Of a DNA stretch of 64,000 nt, positions 43,530 to 54,046 are shown piece by piece. The first letter of the stretch is position 1; each line of letters opens with the position of its first letter. A program made the position numbers and the translations under genes. This stretch comes from Synchiropus splendidus. Taxonomy: Eukaryota > Chordata > Actinopteri > Syngnathiformes > Callionymidae. Location: positions 17,125,001 through 17,189,000 of the forward strand of contig NC_071351.1 of the NCBI RefSeq assembly GCF_027744825.2, given 5' to 3'. The notes beneath the pieces are model-generated. The model was not told the origin of the DNA, did not search any database, and saw only the letters and a program-made list of their open reading frames with translations.

Positions 43530-45640
43530 GTAGCTGCAGAACAAATTCAACGTCTCTGAAGTGGTTTCAGAGAGTTATCAACAATTTTATGTATGTTGTT
43601 CTGAAAGACACAGGTCCCTCGTGCTGAAAACGCGTTTTCTCCACTGTTCACTCACTGCTCAGGGCTGTCTCAGAACATAAAAATTTCACCTGGCACTATA
43701 TCAGAAGCTGTTATTCTAGTAGGTGCCGAACTAATTCAACATGTCTGAAGTGGTTTCAGAGTGATAACACTTTAATGTTTGTCGATTCCGAAAACGACCT
43801 TCGCTTGGGTGAAAACCCGTTTACTGCACTGTTCACACAGTGATCAGAATAGTCCCAGAGCATGAAAATATCAGCTGCAACTGTTGGAAAAAGACTCTTT
43901 TGAATATATTCCGCACTAAATCCACGTTACTGAACTATTTTCAGGGTGTAATCAACAATTTTATTTTTTTTTTGGTCGGATATCTCGCGCTGAAAACGCA
44001 TTTTCTACACCTTCACTCACTGCTCAGGGATGCCTCAGAACAAGAAAATTTCAACTGAATTTCCACCAGAAGTGGTATTTCTAGTAGTTGCAGAACTAAT
44101 TCAACATGACAGAAGTGATTTCAGAGTGATAATAACATTTTTTTATTTGTCGATTCTGACAACTCGGGCCGAAAACGGGTTTTACATACTGTGCACTCGC
44201 TGGTCAACGATTCCTCAGAAGACGAAAATTTCACTTGCCACAATAAAAAAAGGCATTTCTATTGGGTGCAGAACTAATTCAACCTGACTAAAGTGATTTA
44301 ACAGAGTTATCAACATTTTTATTTTTATCGGTCTTTAAACCACCATTCCTTTGGCTGACAACGTGTTTTATGCACTGTTCACTCACTGCTCAAGGATGCC
44401 TGAGAACATGAAAATGTCTCCTGCAACTATAGAAAAAACACTCTTTCTCGTAAAATTAACACTAAAGCTACATTTCTGAACTGTATTTCAGGGAGTTTTG
44501 AACTTTTTTTTTTCCTGGTCAGAAACCGAGCCTGGAGAGTTTTCTGCACAGTGCACTCACTTATCAGAATACACTCAGAACAAGAAAATATCACCTGCAA
44601 CTGTTAGAAAAACACTCTTTCGAGTACATTCAACACTAAACATACATTTCTGAACTGTTTTTAAAGGGTCATAAACAATTTTATTTTTGACGGTCCGAAA
44701 CCCACTTTCTCTTTGTCTGAAAACACTTTTTACGCACTGTTCACTCACTGCTAAGCGATTCCACAGAAGATGAAAATTGCAACTGCCTCTATAACATAAA
44801 TGGAATTTCTACTGGGTGATGAACTAATTCAACATGTCTAAAGTGATTTCCGAGAGTTATCAACATTTTTATTTTTGTCGGTCTTTAAACCACCTTTTAT
44901 TTGGCCGAAAACGCATTTTACGGACTGTTCACTCACTGCTCAGGGATACCTGAGAACATAAAAATTTCTCCTGCAACTGTAGGAAAAACACGCTTTCTAA
45001 TATAATTAACACTAAACCTACATTTCTGAAATATATTTCATGGGGTTATCAACTATTTTTTTCCTGGTCAGAATCCAAGCCTCTCTCGGACTGAAAACAC
45101 GTTTTCTGCACTGTTCACTCACTGTTCAGGGATGCCTCTGAACATCAAAATTTCACCTGGCACTATAGCGGAAGCAATCTTTCAAGTAGGTGCCGAACAA
45201 ATTCAACATGTCCGAAGTGTTTTGAGCGAGGTAACATTTTTATTTTTGTTGGTCTGAAAACCACTGTCATTCGGGCTGAAAATGCGTTTTCTGCACTGTT
45301 CACTCACTGATCAAAATAGCCTCAGAACATGAAAATATCACGAGCAACTATAGGAAAAAGACTCTTTCTAGTATATACAACCCTAAACTTACATTTCTGA
45401 ACTGTATTTCAGGGGGTTATGAACAATTTCATTTTGCCGGTGCGAAACCACTTTCTTTCTTGCTAAAAACTCATACCTAAGATAAAGTTATCAACATTTT
45501 TATGTTGTTCTGAAAACCACAGTCCCTCGGGCTGAAAACGTGTTTTCTGCACAAGTCACTCACTGCTTAGAGGGGTTACTCGAATCATGAAAATTTCACC
45601 TGCAATTATCGGAAAAACAGTTTTTCTCGTATATTCAACA
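43530..45640 (-). repeat. Diverged, inverted satellite array (~11 monomers)
   Basis: Read on the minus strand, units of about 190 bases show 'gttgataactc..tgaaaccacttcag', 'gttctgaggcatccctgagcag' and 'gaaaacgcgttttc'. These correspond position for position with the main satellite but belong to a separate subfamily that has 'gagtgaacagtgcagaaaacg' where the main array has 'gttatggcacaatgcagaaaacg'. Monomers are more divergent from each other than in the main array, suggesting an older array. Open frames here are by-products of the repeat. Confidence 0.85.
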
Positions 45641-45644
45641 CTAA

Positions 45645-47810
45645 TCCTCTCCGAAAAGGGCACTGCGACAGGCCTACAAACAGCCGAACCGTTCCACAAT
45701 TTTCTGCTTCCAAGCCATGGGATGAGTTTGACGAAAGCCAGGCGCTGCTCTGACGTGGATCCGGAGACTCTGTTCCCAGAGTTGGATGAGTTCCGTTTGG
45801 TGGAGTCAGGCAGGTTCCCGTTTGATCTGCACCTGTGCCTCATGGCATCCGCCGCCCATCGTATCGAAGTTGAGCTCTCTCTCCGATGCCTGTTCAAGAA
45901 TCATCCCACTTCACTAACGGCGTGCTGGTGTTGCATGGTGAGACAACACACGGTGCACGCCCGCATGTTGTCTGCCCACAACTGGAAGAAATCCGGACTA
46001 TTCCCGCCACAGTTCTGACACTCCACTGGCACTGGGATCGCACGTGGTGCGGAACAGAGCTTACTGCCAGGTGGAGGTTTTGGATTTGCGGTGCGGCGTT
46101 CCCTTTCACTCAGCCGTCATGCGCGATGTGCGATGCATGATGCCCTCGCCCCTGGAGCTCGACCTCTCTCCTGAGGTGTGACCATCCCACCTGTGGACAG
46201 GCTCATCCATCGCAGAACCTCTCTCACTCCACCAGAAATTTCGGAGACTCAACACTCCGTCGGCGCGGTGTTCCGCTCGTGGCCCCTCCTACACACAGCC
46301 ACTGCCCTTGGGGAACACCGTCGCTGGTCGAAGGGGCGGGGTGAGCACAGCCGCCCGGATCATAGGTGCCCTGATCATTGCTGCTTATCTTGGAGAGACC
46401 AGTCGGCTGCTCTCACCTCTGCTCCTTCCACAAGCGTAGGAAGAAAAAGGTATCTAAAATTATGCATCTAAAGCAAAGTCTAATTTGAATAAAAAAATAA
46501 TATGCTTTACTTTGGTATCGGTTCTGTTTTGTCTCTGCCCAAAATTAGGGTTTATCACCTGCCAAGTTCTCTTCCGGTTCCAGTCAGTGCAAACTCGAGT
46601 GGCAGCTCTCTGGCTTCAAAAATTTGTTTTTGTTTGACATCGTCTCAGGAGTCCGAGCAGTATAGTAATAGTATAGTCTCTCTGCCTCATTAACCCTGAT
46701 GCCAGAACTGTCCGTGTGAAGTTTCTTGAGCCAAGAAGTTTTGTTTTTCCTCAGCTTCGCCACAATAAGTAGCATGGGCGTCAAATAACTCTTTCCCATC
46801 TCTCAACAGATCCTGGTTCCATCCAAAAGTCGAGAGAGTTTCAATTCTGCCATTAACTCTTCTTATTCCTTAGACTCGCCAGTTTCCAGCAGGGGTCGCC
46901 ACTGGACAGCGAATGGACCTCTTCAGAGGATCACTTAGTAGGCACTGCATGCCGGCTCTGTTCTCAGCTCCCTCGCGCGATGTCTAATGCTCTGTCTGTC
47001 TGTGATTCTGTTCTCTGCCGCCCTCCAAACCTCTCAGAGGCAAGCAGGACATCTTCATCTAAAGACTCATCTCTTTCTGAGGATTGCTTCGCAGAGAGAA
47101 CTTCAAAAGTCCTCTCTGGTTCTCTCTCTATAGATCCAACGACCCTCCACTTGGAGTGGACGCCCTGGCTCATCCAAGGTGGACAGAAGGCCTCCTATAT
47201 GCTTTTCCTCCTCCTTGCCTTCTTCTTTCTCTGATGAGGAGAATTCAGCTGGAGAGAGTGAGAATGATTCTCGTGCCTCCAGAAAGCCCCAGCTCCAGCT
47301 GGTATCCGGAGATGTATCAGATGCGGATCAAAGGCCCCTGGGAGTTTCCTCCATCCAGGTCAGGGCATCTGCAAGCATCAGGAACCCCGAGGGCTCCCCC
47401 GGCTCCCCCAATACTAGGACGACCCCTCAAGGTTCGGCTTCTCCAGGGTTAACAATTAATCACATGCCCCCTGATGTTCAATTAACTCTTCAGAACGCTA
47501 AAGCTCTGTCAACCGTCAGAGCATACAATGCTAATTGGACATTTTTTTCCCGGTGGTGTGGAACCCAGTCAGCTTCCGCAGATTCAGCACCTCTTTCTCT
47601 AATCCTCTCTTTTCTCCAGTATCTGGTTAGCGAATGTTGTAGCAGCGCTACATTACGGGTTTTTGTAGCAGCCCTTTCGATGCTACACAATGGTCTGGAC
47701 AGCCACCCCGTCGGTGAGCATGGTCAAGTGAGCCGTTTCATGAGAGGAGTGAAAAGGCTTAGACCGACCTCAAGACCTTTATGCCACGACTAGGACCTGC
47801 AGCTGGTCCT
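45645..47810 (+). mobile_element. DIRS retrotransposon relic B (gag-like region and tyrosine recombinase)
   Basis: 45645-47170 is gag-like DNA shared with relic A and, inverted, with relic C. 47179-47793 is an open frame of 204 aa whose second half matches the N-terminal domain of DIRS tyrosine recombinases ('NAKALSTVRAYNANWTFFSRWC', 'LSLILSFLQYLVSECCSSATLRVFVAALSM'). The catalytic Arg-His-Arg-Tyr part is missing. The RT/RNase H that should separate gag and recombinase is deleted, so the element is dead. Confidence 0.75.
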
Positions 47811-48155
47811 CAATTCACTCTCCAAAGCCACTTGATCAGGCCTCCCTGGTGCTACCAGCTGGGACACCAGTATCTGCTTCATTACAATGCTGTGGAGTGT
47901 GCAGCGACCCAAGATTCATCGGATTCCTGCATAACTTTCTGTTCTTTTGTTAATAAACTCATTCTTTCTTGCTCAGCTCAGACTAGAACCCTGACTGCAG
48001 CTGCTCAGTAAATGTTTTCTCTCTACTTATGGAGGATTGTTAATGCCACTTTCTGTTTCAGCCGTATATTGGCTAAAAGAAGGCAACACAGTTCCTACTG
48101 ATCCAGAGTGTAAGTTACACTCTATATATGAGGGGTTGTTAATGCCACCTTCTAT
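47811..48155. other. Short stretch between DIRS relic and tRNA-like array
   Basis: No gene was seen. Two related segments ('ggaggattgttaatgccactttctgtttc' near 48030 and 'gaggggttgttaatgccaccttctatttc' near 48130) form a partial direct repeat about 100 bases apart. Confidence 0.5.
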
Positions 48156-48159
48156 TTCG

Positions 48160-48860
48160 GGGGGCTGACCCCCCGATCACTAGACGGAGGCTCTACCCAC
48201 TGAGCTAACCAGCCACTTCTCTCCATGGGTCTTCGGGGATTCGAACCGGTAAGCCCCCTTACCCGATCACTTGACGGAAGCCCTACCCACTTCTCTCTCC
48301 TTGGCACTTCAGGGATTCGAACCCCTGACCAACCAATCACAAGATGGCCGCTCTACCCACTGAGCAGACCTGCCAGTTCTCTGGCCATGGATCTTCAGTG
48401 ATTCGCACAACTTACCCCCGATCACGAGACAGACGCTCTACCTACTGAGCTAAACAGACCCCTCTCTCACCATGGCCATTTAGGCATTGAAACGCCTGAC
48501 CCCCGATCACTAGACGAACACTATACACACTGAGCTAAAGAGCCACTTCTCTCTCCATGGCTCTTCAAGGATTTGAACCCCTGACGACACGATCACTAGA
48601 CGGACGCACTATACCCAGAGCTAACCAGCCACTGGGCTAACAAGATTCAATCCCTCGACCACCCGATCACAATACTTTCGCTCTAGCCACAGAGGAAAGC
48701 AGCCACTTCTCACTCCGGAGCTCATCAGGGATTCAAACCCCTGACGGCATGATCACTAGAGCGATGCTCTACCCACTGGGCTTGCCAACCACTGAGCTAA
48801 TAAGCGACTTGTATCTCTTTGGCTCTTCTGGAGCTAACCTGCCACTTCTCTCTTGATGGC
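48160..48860 (-). repeat. tRNA-like tandem repeats, minus-strand set (about 7-8 units)
   Basis: Reading the minus strand, units of roughly 75-95 bases show an A-box-like 'TAGCTCAGTGGGTAGAGC' and a B-box-like 'GGGTTCGAATCCC'. The reversed B box appears near 48237, 48311, 48401, 48486, 48569, 48645 and 48730. Acceptor ends 'GGCT' and 'AGCC' can pair. The anticodon arm is imperfect and the T-stem has mismatches, and several units have damaged boxes. They are best read as tRNA-derived pseudogenes or a SINE-like tandem array, not working tRNAs. Confidence 0.7.
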
Positions 48861-48865
48861 TCTTC

Positions 48866-49255
48866 AGTGGCAGGTTAGCTCAGTGGCTAGAACGTTCGTC
48901 TAGTGTTCGGGGGTTTGGGGGTTGGAATCACTGAAGTGGGTCACCGGTTTGAATCCCCGAAGAGCCATTGGAAGAGATGAGATGGAAGTGGCTTGTTAGC
49001 TCAGTGGCTGGTTAGGGTAAGCGGTTCGAATCCCTTAAGTGCCATGCAGTGAGAAATGGCTGGTTAGCTCAGTGGGTAGAGCGTCTGTGTCGTGGTCAGG
49101 GGGTGAGGTGTTCAAATCCCTGAAGAGCCAAAGAGATTGTAGTGGCTTGTTAGCTCTGTCGGTACAGCGTCCGTCTAGTGATCAGGCGGTCAGGCGTTCA
49201 AATCCCTGAAGGCCATGGTGAGAGTTGTGGCTGGTTAGCTCAGTGGGTAGAGCGC
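48866..49255 (+). repeat. tRNA-like tandem repeats, plus-strand set (about 4-5 units)
   Basis: This is the same tRNA-like unit in the opposite orientation to the preceding set. 'Gttagctcagtg' starts lie near 48875, 48994, 49063, 49147 and 49232, and 'ggttcgaatccc'-type boxes near 48950, 49023, 49112 and 49196. The best unit is 49058-49130. The last unit stops after the A box and joins inverted DIRS DNA. With the minus-strand set this forms a head-to-head cluster centred near 48865. Confidence 0.7.
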
Positions 49256-50170
49256 GCGATGGAGATGAGAACCGAGCAGGTCTGGCACGCAGCGGCTACT
49301 GTGTGATCCTTTGAAGAAGTGGCATTCGCAGCAAACTGGCGAGTCTGAGGAATACGAAGAGTTAATGGCAGAATTGAAACTCTCTTGACTTTTGGCAGGA
49401 AGCGGAATCTGTTGAGAGACGGAAAAGAGTTATTTGGGGCCGATGCTTGTTATTGTGTCGAAGCTGAGTAAAAACAGAATTTCTTGCCTCCAGAATCTTC
49501 CCCAGGGACAGTTCTGGCGTCAGGGATAAGGAGGCAGAGAGGCCGTTACTATTCTGCTCGGTCCCCTTAGACGATGTCAAACGAAAACAAAATTTTGAAG
49601 CCGGAGTTCGCATTGACTGGAACGGGAAGGAGAACTTGGAGAGTGACAAAGCCTAATTTTGGGCAGAGAAGAAATGGACCCGATACCAACGTAATGCATC
49701 TTGTTTTTTATTCAAGTTAGACTTTGGTTTCGATGCTTACTTTTAGAAATAAAGTTTTCTTCCTACGCTTTTGGAGGGAGCAGAGGTGAGAGCAGCCGAC
49801 AGGTCTTTCCATAAGGAACAGCAATGATCACCGCGGCTATGATCCGGACGGCTGGGCTCACTCCGCCCCTTCGACCAGCGACGGTGTTCACCCCGAGCGG
49901 TGGCAGTGAGTGGAGGAGGGGCCGCGCACCACGCCGACGAACTGTTGAATCTCCAAAATCTCTCGTCGATTGAGAGAGGTTCTGCGATTGATGAGATTGA
50001 TGGGTGGCGGATGACATGAGGCACGGGTGGAGATCAAGCGGGAACCTGCCATCCACCTCATAGCAGCGCCTGGGTTTTGTCAAACTCATCCCATGGCTTC
50101 GAAGCAGGAAATGTGGAAAGGTTCGGCTGCTAGTAGGCCGGTCGCAGCGCCTTATTCGTAGAGGTTTAGT
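49255..50170 (-). mobile_element. DIRS gag-like relic C (inverted)
   Basis: The reverse complement matches relic B from 46980 back to 45645 along its length: 'gcgcgatggagatgagaac' at 49254 pairs with the region around 46979, the AATAAA/'aagatgcat' segment near 49700 with 46500, and 'catcccatggcttcgaagcagg' near 50087 with 45705. The open frame 50263-49763 contains 'SHGMSLTKPRRCYEVD', matching 'SHGMSLTKARRCSDVD' in relic B. Frames are interrupted, so no full protein is encoded. Confidence 0.75.
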
Positions 50171-50174
50171 GTTC

Positions 50175-51125
50175 AATATACTACAAAGAGTGTTTTTCCA
50201 ATCGCTGTAGGTGATGTTTTCATGTTCTGAGGCTATTCTGATGAGCGAGTGAACAGTGCACAAAACACGTTTTCAGCCCGAGTGAGGGTGGTTTTCTGAT
50301 TGACCTGAGCCTTCGGTTTCAGAAGGCCAAACATAAAAATGTGGATAACGTTCAAAAACGAGTTCAGATAGCTGAGATTTGAAGTGCAACTACTAGAAAG
50401 ACAATTTCTGCTATAGTGGGAGGTGAAAATGTCATGTTCTGAAGCTTCCCTGAGAAGTTGTGGCACAATGCAGAAAACGCGTTTTCAACCTGAGATAAGG
50501 CGGGTTTCGGAACACCAAACTTAAAAATGTTGACAACGCACAAAAAACACTTCAGACCGCTTAGATTTGATGTGCAACTACTAGAAAGACAATTTCTGCT
50601 ATAGTAGGAGGTGAAAATGTCATGTTCTGAAGCTTCCCTGACAAGTTATGGCACAATGCAGAAAACGCGTTTTCAGCCTGAGATAAGGTGGGTTTCGGAA
50701 CGCCAAACAAAAAAATGTTGATAACTTTCAAAAAACACTTCAGACAGCTTAGATTTGATGCACAGCGACGAGAAAGACCCTTTCTTCCATAGTGGGAGGT
50801 GAAAATTTCATATTCTGAAGCTTCCCTGAGAAGTTGTTGCACAATGACGCGTCTTCAGCCTGAGATCAGGTGGGTTTCGGAACGCTAAATATAAAGATGT
50901 TGATAACTTTTGGAAAACACTTCAGACCGCTTAGATTTGATGTGCAACTACGAGATAGAAAGTTTCTGCTATAGCGGGATGTGAAAATTTTATGTTTTGA
51001 TTCTTCGCTGAGAAGTTGTGGCACAATGCAGAAAACGCGTTTTCAGCCTGAGATAAGGTGGGTTTCGGAACGCCAAACATAAAAATGTGGATAACTTTCA
51101 AAAAACACTTCAGACAGCTTAACAA
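50175..51125 (+). repeat. Satellite array fragment (about 5 monomers)
   Basis: The same ~188-bp satellite as in the first 15 kb is present in the same orientation. The first monomer (to about 50340) belongs to the diverged subfamily of 43530-45640 ('gcgagtgaacagtgcacaaaacacg'). The following ones are main-type ('cttccctgagaagttgtggcacaatgcagaaaacgcg'). It ends abruptly inside a monomer near 51125. Confidence 0.85.
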
Positions 51126-51583
51126 CAGGTATTATGCAGGTATTATGCTTGACTCTTTCTCAGACACTGAAACAGAGTCTGTGATAATCGGTTAATTTGC
51201 AGGGGAGACGTGAGTTCTTTCCCACACGATTGAATCTTCAAAAGAGACAATTTGAAGGCAGACCTCATTGTCTTTCAGACAACGTTGTTTAGGCCGAGTT
51301 CACACCCAGGCCGCCCCACCTGTAGACCTTCCTTTTCAAATTGTGCCATTTGGTGGAGGGTCAGTTCACACCTCTTAGCTACCTAGCAGACACTGGGCTC
51401 TTCCTCCCTATTGTTTTGAAGTATTCAAATCAACAAAGGCGTCACCTAGGCCCTGCCCACACAAACGGAGTATTTAGGTGACCCTGATTCAGACCACATT
51501 TTACACCAGTTCAGGGGTAACCTTTGCTGTTGACCAGACCTTCCAGAACCTCAGCCACCTCTCCAAACGACTCCAGACTTGGC

Positions 51584-52195
51584 ATGGACGCCTCTTCCTC
51601 TGCACATCGTAGGTGAATATTTATCTGTCTATCTATCTATCTGTCTATCTATCTATCTATCTATATCTATACAGTATACAGTACATATATGTATATACAT
51701 ATATGTATATCTATGTATCTACATTTACATATATAAGTATAATAAAAACGTTACGCCATGTTTATCACGTACCATGTCTCTTTTCATTGACAGATGTCGT
51801 CACTCATCTGTGTGACGTTCATTTAACGCAGAGTGATACAGGTAAAAAGATTTCATTGTTCGAGCAGCTAATGCGACTAACTTTTGAAGACGGTGGCGTA
51901 CACGCGGATCCGACGGCGGTGCTCCCTTCAATAGATACCAGTCTAGCCACGGATGCTTATAGGTGAATATAAAAAGCTATTATAAAAACTTTGTCATGTT
52001 GGTTTATCATATTCATCTCTACTTTTATAGGAATTATTACCCATCTGGGTGATGTTCATTTAACGCAGAGTGATACAGGTAAATATATTTAATCAATTAT
52101 AAGCTGCTCTTAATATCTCATGATATTATGTACTAGATGCATTGTCTCTTCTAATATTAGATTCGAGTCAGCCGATAACCTTCTGGTGGCGATAG
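51584..52195 (+). CDS. Candidate four-exon micro-gene, 51 aa (speculative)
   Basis: Exons are proposed at 51584-51608, 51794-51841, 52031-52078 and 52161-52195. Each intron has GT...AG ends (donors gtaggt, gtaaaa, gtaaat; acceptors after pyrimidine/A-T rich tracts), and phases agree, giving one open frame with a stop at 52193-52195. Exons 2 and 3 are both 48 bases and encode near-identical peptides ('VVTHLCDVHLTQSDTG' and 'IITHLGDVHLTQSDTG'), so one arose by duplication together with its preceding intron end. The ATG follows a plausible GC-richer leader (51290-51583). No family was recognised. Exon 2 could instead extend to 51966. It may be non-coding or a decayed gene fragment. Confidence 0.35.
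51615..51735 (+). repeat. Microsatellite (TATC/TGTC)n and TATA-rich tract
   Basis: Tetranucleotide repeats 'tctatctatctgtctatc' at 51622-51670 are followed by alternating 'atatgtatatacatatatg' to about 51735. They lie in the first proposed intron of the micro-gene. Open frames across it are simple-sequence by-products. Confidence 0.9.
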
Positions 52196-52199
52196 AAGG

Positions 52200-52723
52200 A
52201 CCTCTGGAGCTGGAACAAACAGAGATTTTATTATTTTAAAGTTACATGATGCTGTTTCAAGTCAGACGATAAAATACAGAAACATTCTATTTTCATCAGT
52301 CGTTGCTTGACTGAGTCATGCTTTTCGAAAAAAATCTAGTCACACTAAAGGAAAAAAAAAGACTACTTTTTGTTTGTACTGTACCCTGTAATTTAGGGGT
52401 AAAACAATCAAACGTGCAAGCAGTACAAAATTACTTCATCATTAGCTGTGACATTTAGATCAGACCAGACTGAGCAACACAACGTTTGAGCCTTCGAGAA
52501 GTTACTACTCAACACTAATACATACATACTGAACACAAGCACAAAATGTACTGTAACACACAACAAAGTTAACACACAGCGACACGCAAACACTGTGGCA
52601 AAAATGAGGGAAAGTGAGAATAAGTTACAAGAACTGTTCTTCACTCTGCTTCTTTTCAATCCCTGTATCATGCAAGATGAAATGACTGAATGTGTTCCTG
52701 CAATGTAACAATTGTGAAGCAAT
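52200..52723. other. Stretch with no recognised feature
   Basis: This is unique-looking A/T-rich sequence. A 111-aa minus-strand frame (52408-52743) is hydrophobic but has no known domain and runs across the duplication boundary, so I do not accept it as a gene. Confidence 0.5.
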
Positions 52724-53032
52724 GCGATATAATAGCTATACAAACGTCCTATAACTTGTCATGTAACACATCTACAATGTAGGAGGGACAGAACATTCAT
52801 TGAATGAACATTCATTTATACTTGATGCTATCGCTAGTATGTAAGTATGTTAACCCTTAATTTTATTTTATTTTTTATTTTTTTGCCTTACGAGTGGCTA
52901 AAATGTGTATATTACAAGCCATGCTTTTCATTGATTTAAATGTGTCTTTATTCTGTATTTTCAGGTGAAAATAGCCAAATGCGGGAGCAGTACGGTGCGA
53001 CATGTTAGTTTTGTAGTGTGCATTTTGTGTTC

Positions 53033-53370
53033 GGGGGTCGGGTCGCGGAGGCAGCATTCGGAGCAGGGAAGCCCAAACTTTCCGGTCCGCACAAACCTCC
53101 TCCAGCTCATCCCGGGGGATCCCGAGGCGTTCCCAGGCCAGACCGGAGACATAATATCTCCAGCGAGTCCTGGGTCTTCCCCGGGGTCTCCTCCTGGTAG
53201 AACATGCCCGGAACACCTCCCCAGGGAGGCGTCCAGGGGGCATCCAGATCAGATGCCCGAGCCACCTCAACTGGTTCCTCTCCATGTGGAGGAGCAGCGG
53301 CTCCACCCCGAGTTCCTCCCGGATGACCGAACTCCTCACCCTATCTCTAAGGGTGCGCCCAGCCGGAGGA
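53033..53370 (-). mobile_element. Non-LTR retrotransposon RT C-terminal fragment
   Basis: A GC-rich island stands in A/T-rich DNA. The minus-strand frame encodes 'MERNQLRWLGHLIWMPPGR', 'RPRGRPRTRWRYYVSGLAW' and 'LPPRPDPRT', the well-known tail of fish LINE reverse transcriptases. It is absent from the matching place in copy 1 (around 26410-26560), where different sequence lies. The exact clade is not certain from this short tail. Confidence 0.8.
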
Positions 53371-53998
53371 AACTCAATGACGCAATTACTCCAACATCAT
53401 ATGTGATATTTAGATCAGATCCAGAGACTAACATGCTTCGAGCTGAGGTGAAACTATGAATGTATGAATTGAGAATTATAAAAAAGTAACCCGAGTCGAA
53501 ATCGAAATGTGTTTAAATTAAATCTTTCCATTTTAAAAAACAGTGTTTCTGTTGTTCATTTTCACAAAATTTTAATGCTGAAGTAAGGCATGTGAACAAA
53601 TTCAGATATTGTATTTTCATATTTTTTCACAAGTTACAGGTGTATTCTCAGTTATTATTTATCAACTGTGTCTCAAATTTTAAAACTTTTTTTTTCAGTG
53701 TTTTAAAAACAAACAACTGGCAAATTAAACTGGTTGACATTGTAGGTTCGTGAACCTGTTTTTGTCTTGTCTGTTTTGTCTGTGTTCACAAGTTACCATA
53801 AAAGAATAGTTTTGGTAGGCTGGTTGTTCATCTTATAAAATCTAACCGACGCACTGAAGCCTGTAAGTACATTTTTCCTTTTACTTCAAGCTTTTCTCCA
53901 TCCATTAGAATCTCAAATATCTGTTTCACTGTTAAAAACTTCTAATTGTCAGTACCAGAAATTGAATTGTTTGAAAAAACAACAAATAAAGTTTTTTT

Positions 53999-54046
<48 letters not shown>

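Noticed and set aside
48160..49255. CRISPR-like array
   Set aside because: Regularly spaced repeats are present, but they are tRNA-like with A and B boxes, lie on both strands, and the setting is eukaryotic.
48160..49255. Functional tRNA genes
   Set aside because: The anticodon arm and T-stem have mismatches and several units are truncated, so I do not assign an amino acid.
51579..51966. 78-aa and 117-aa frames beginning in the microsatellite
   Set aside because: Their N-termini are translated TATC/TATA repeats. Only the segment after 51794 may be coding.
52965..53459. 164-aa plus-strand frame
   Set aside because: Antisense to the LINE RT tail, which gives the better match on the minus strand.
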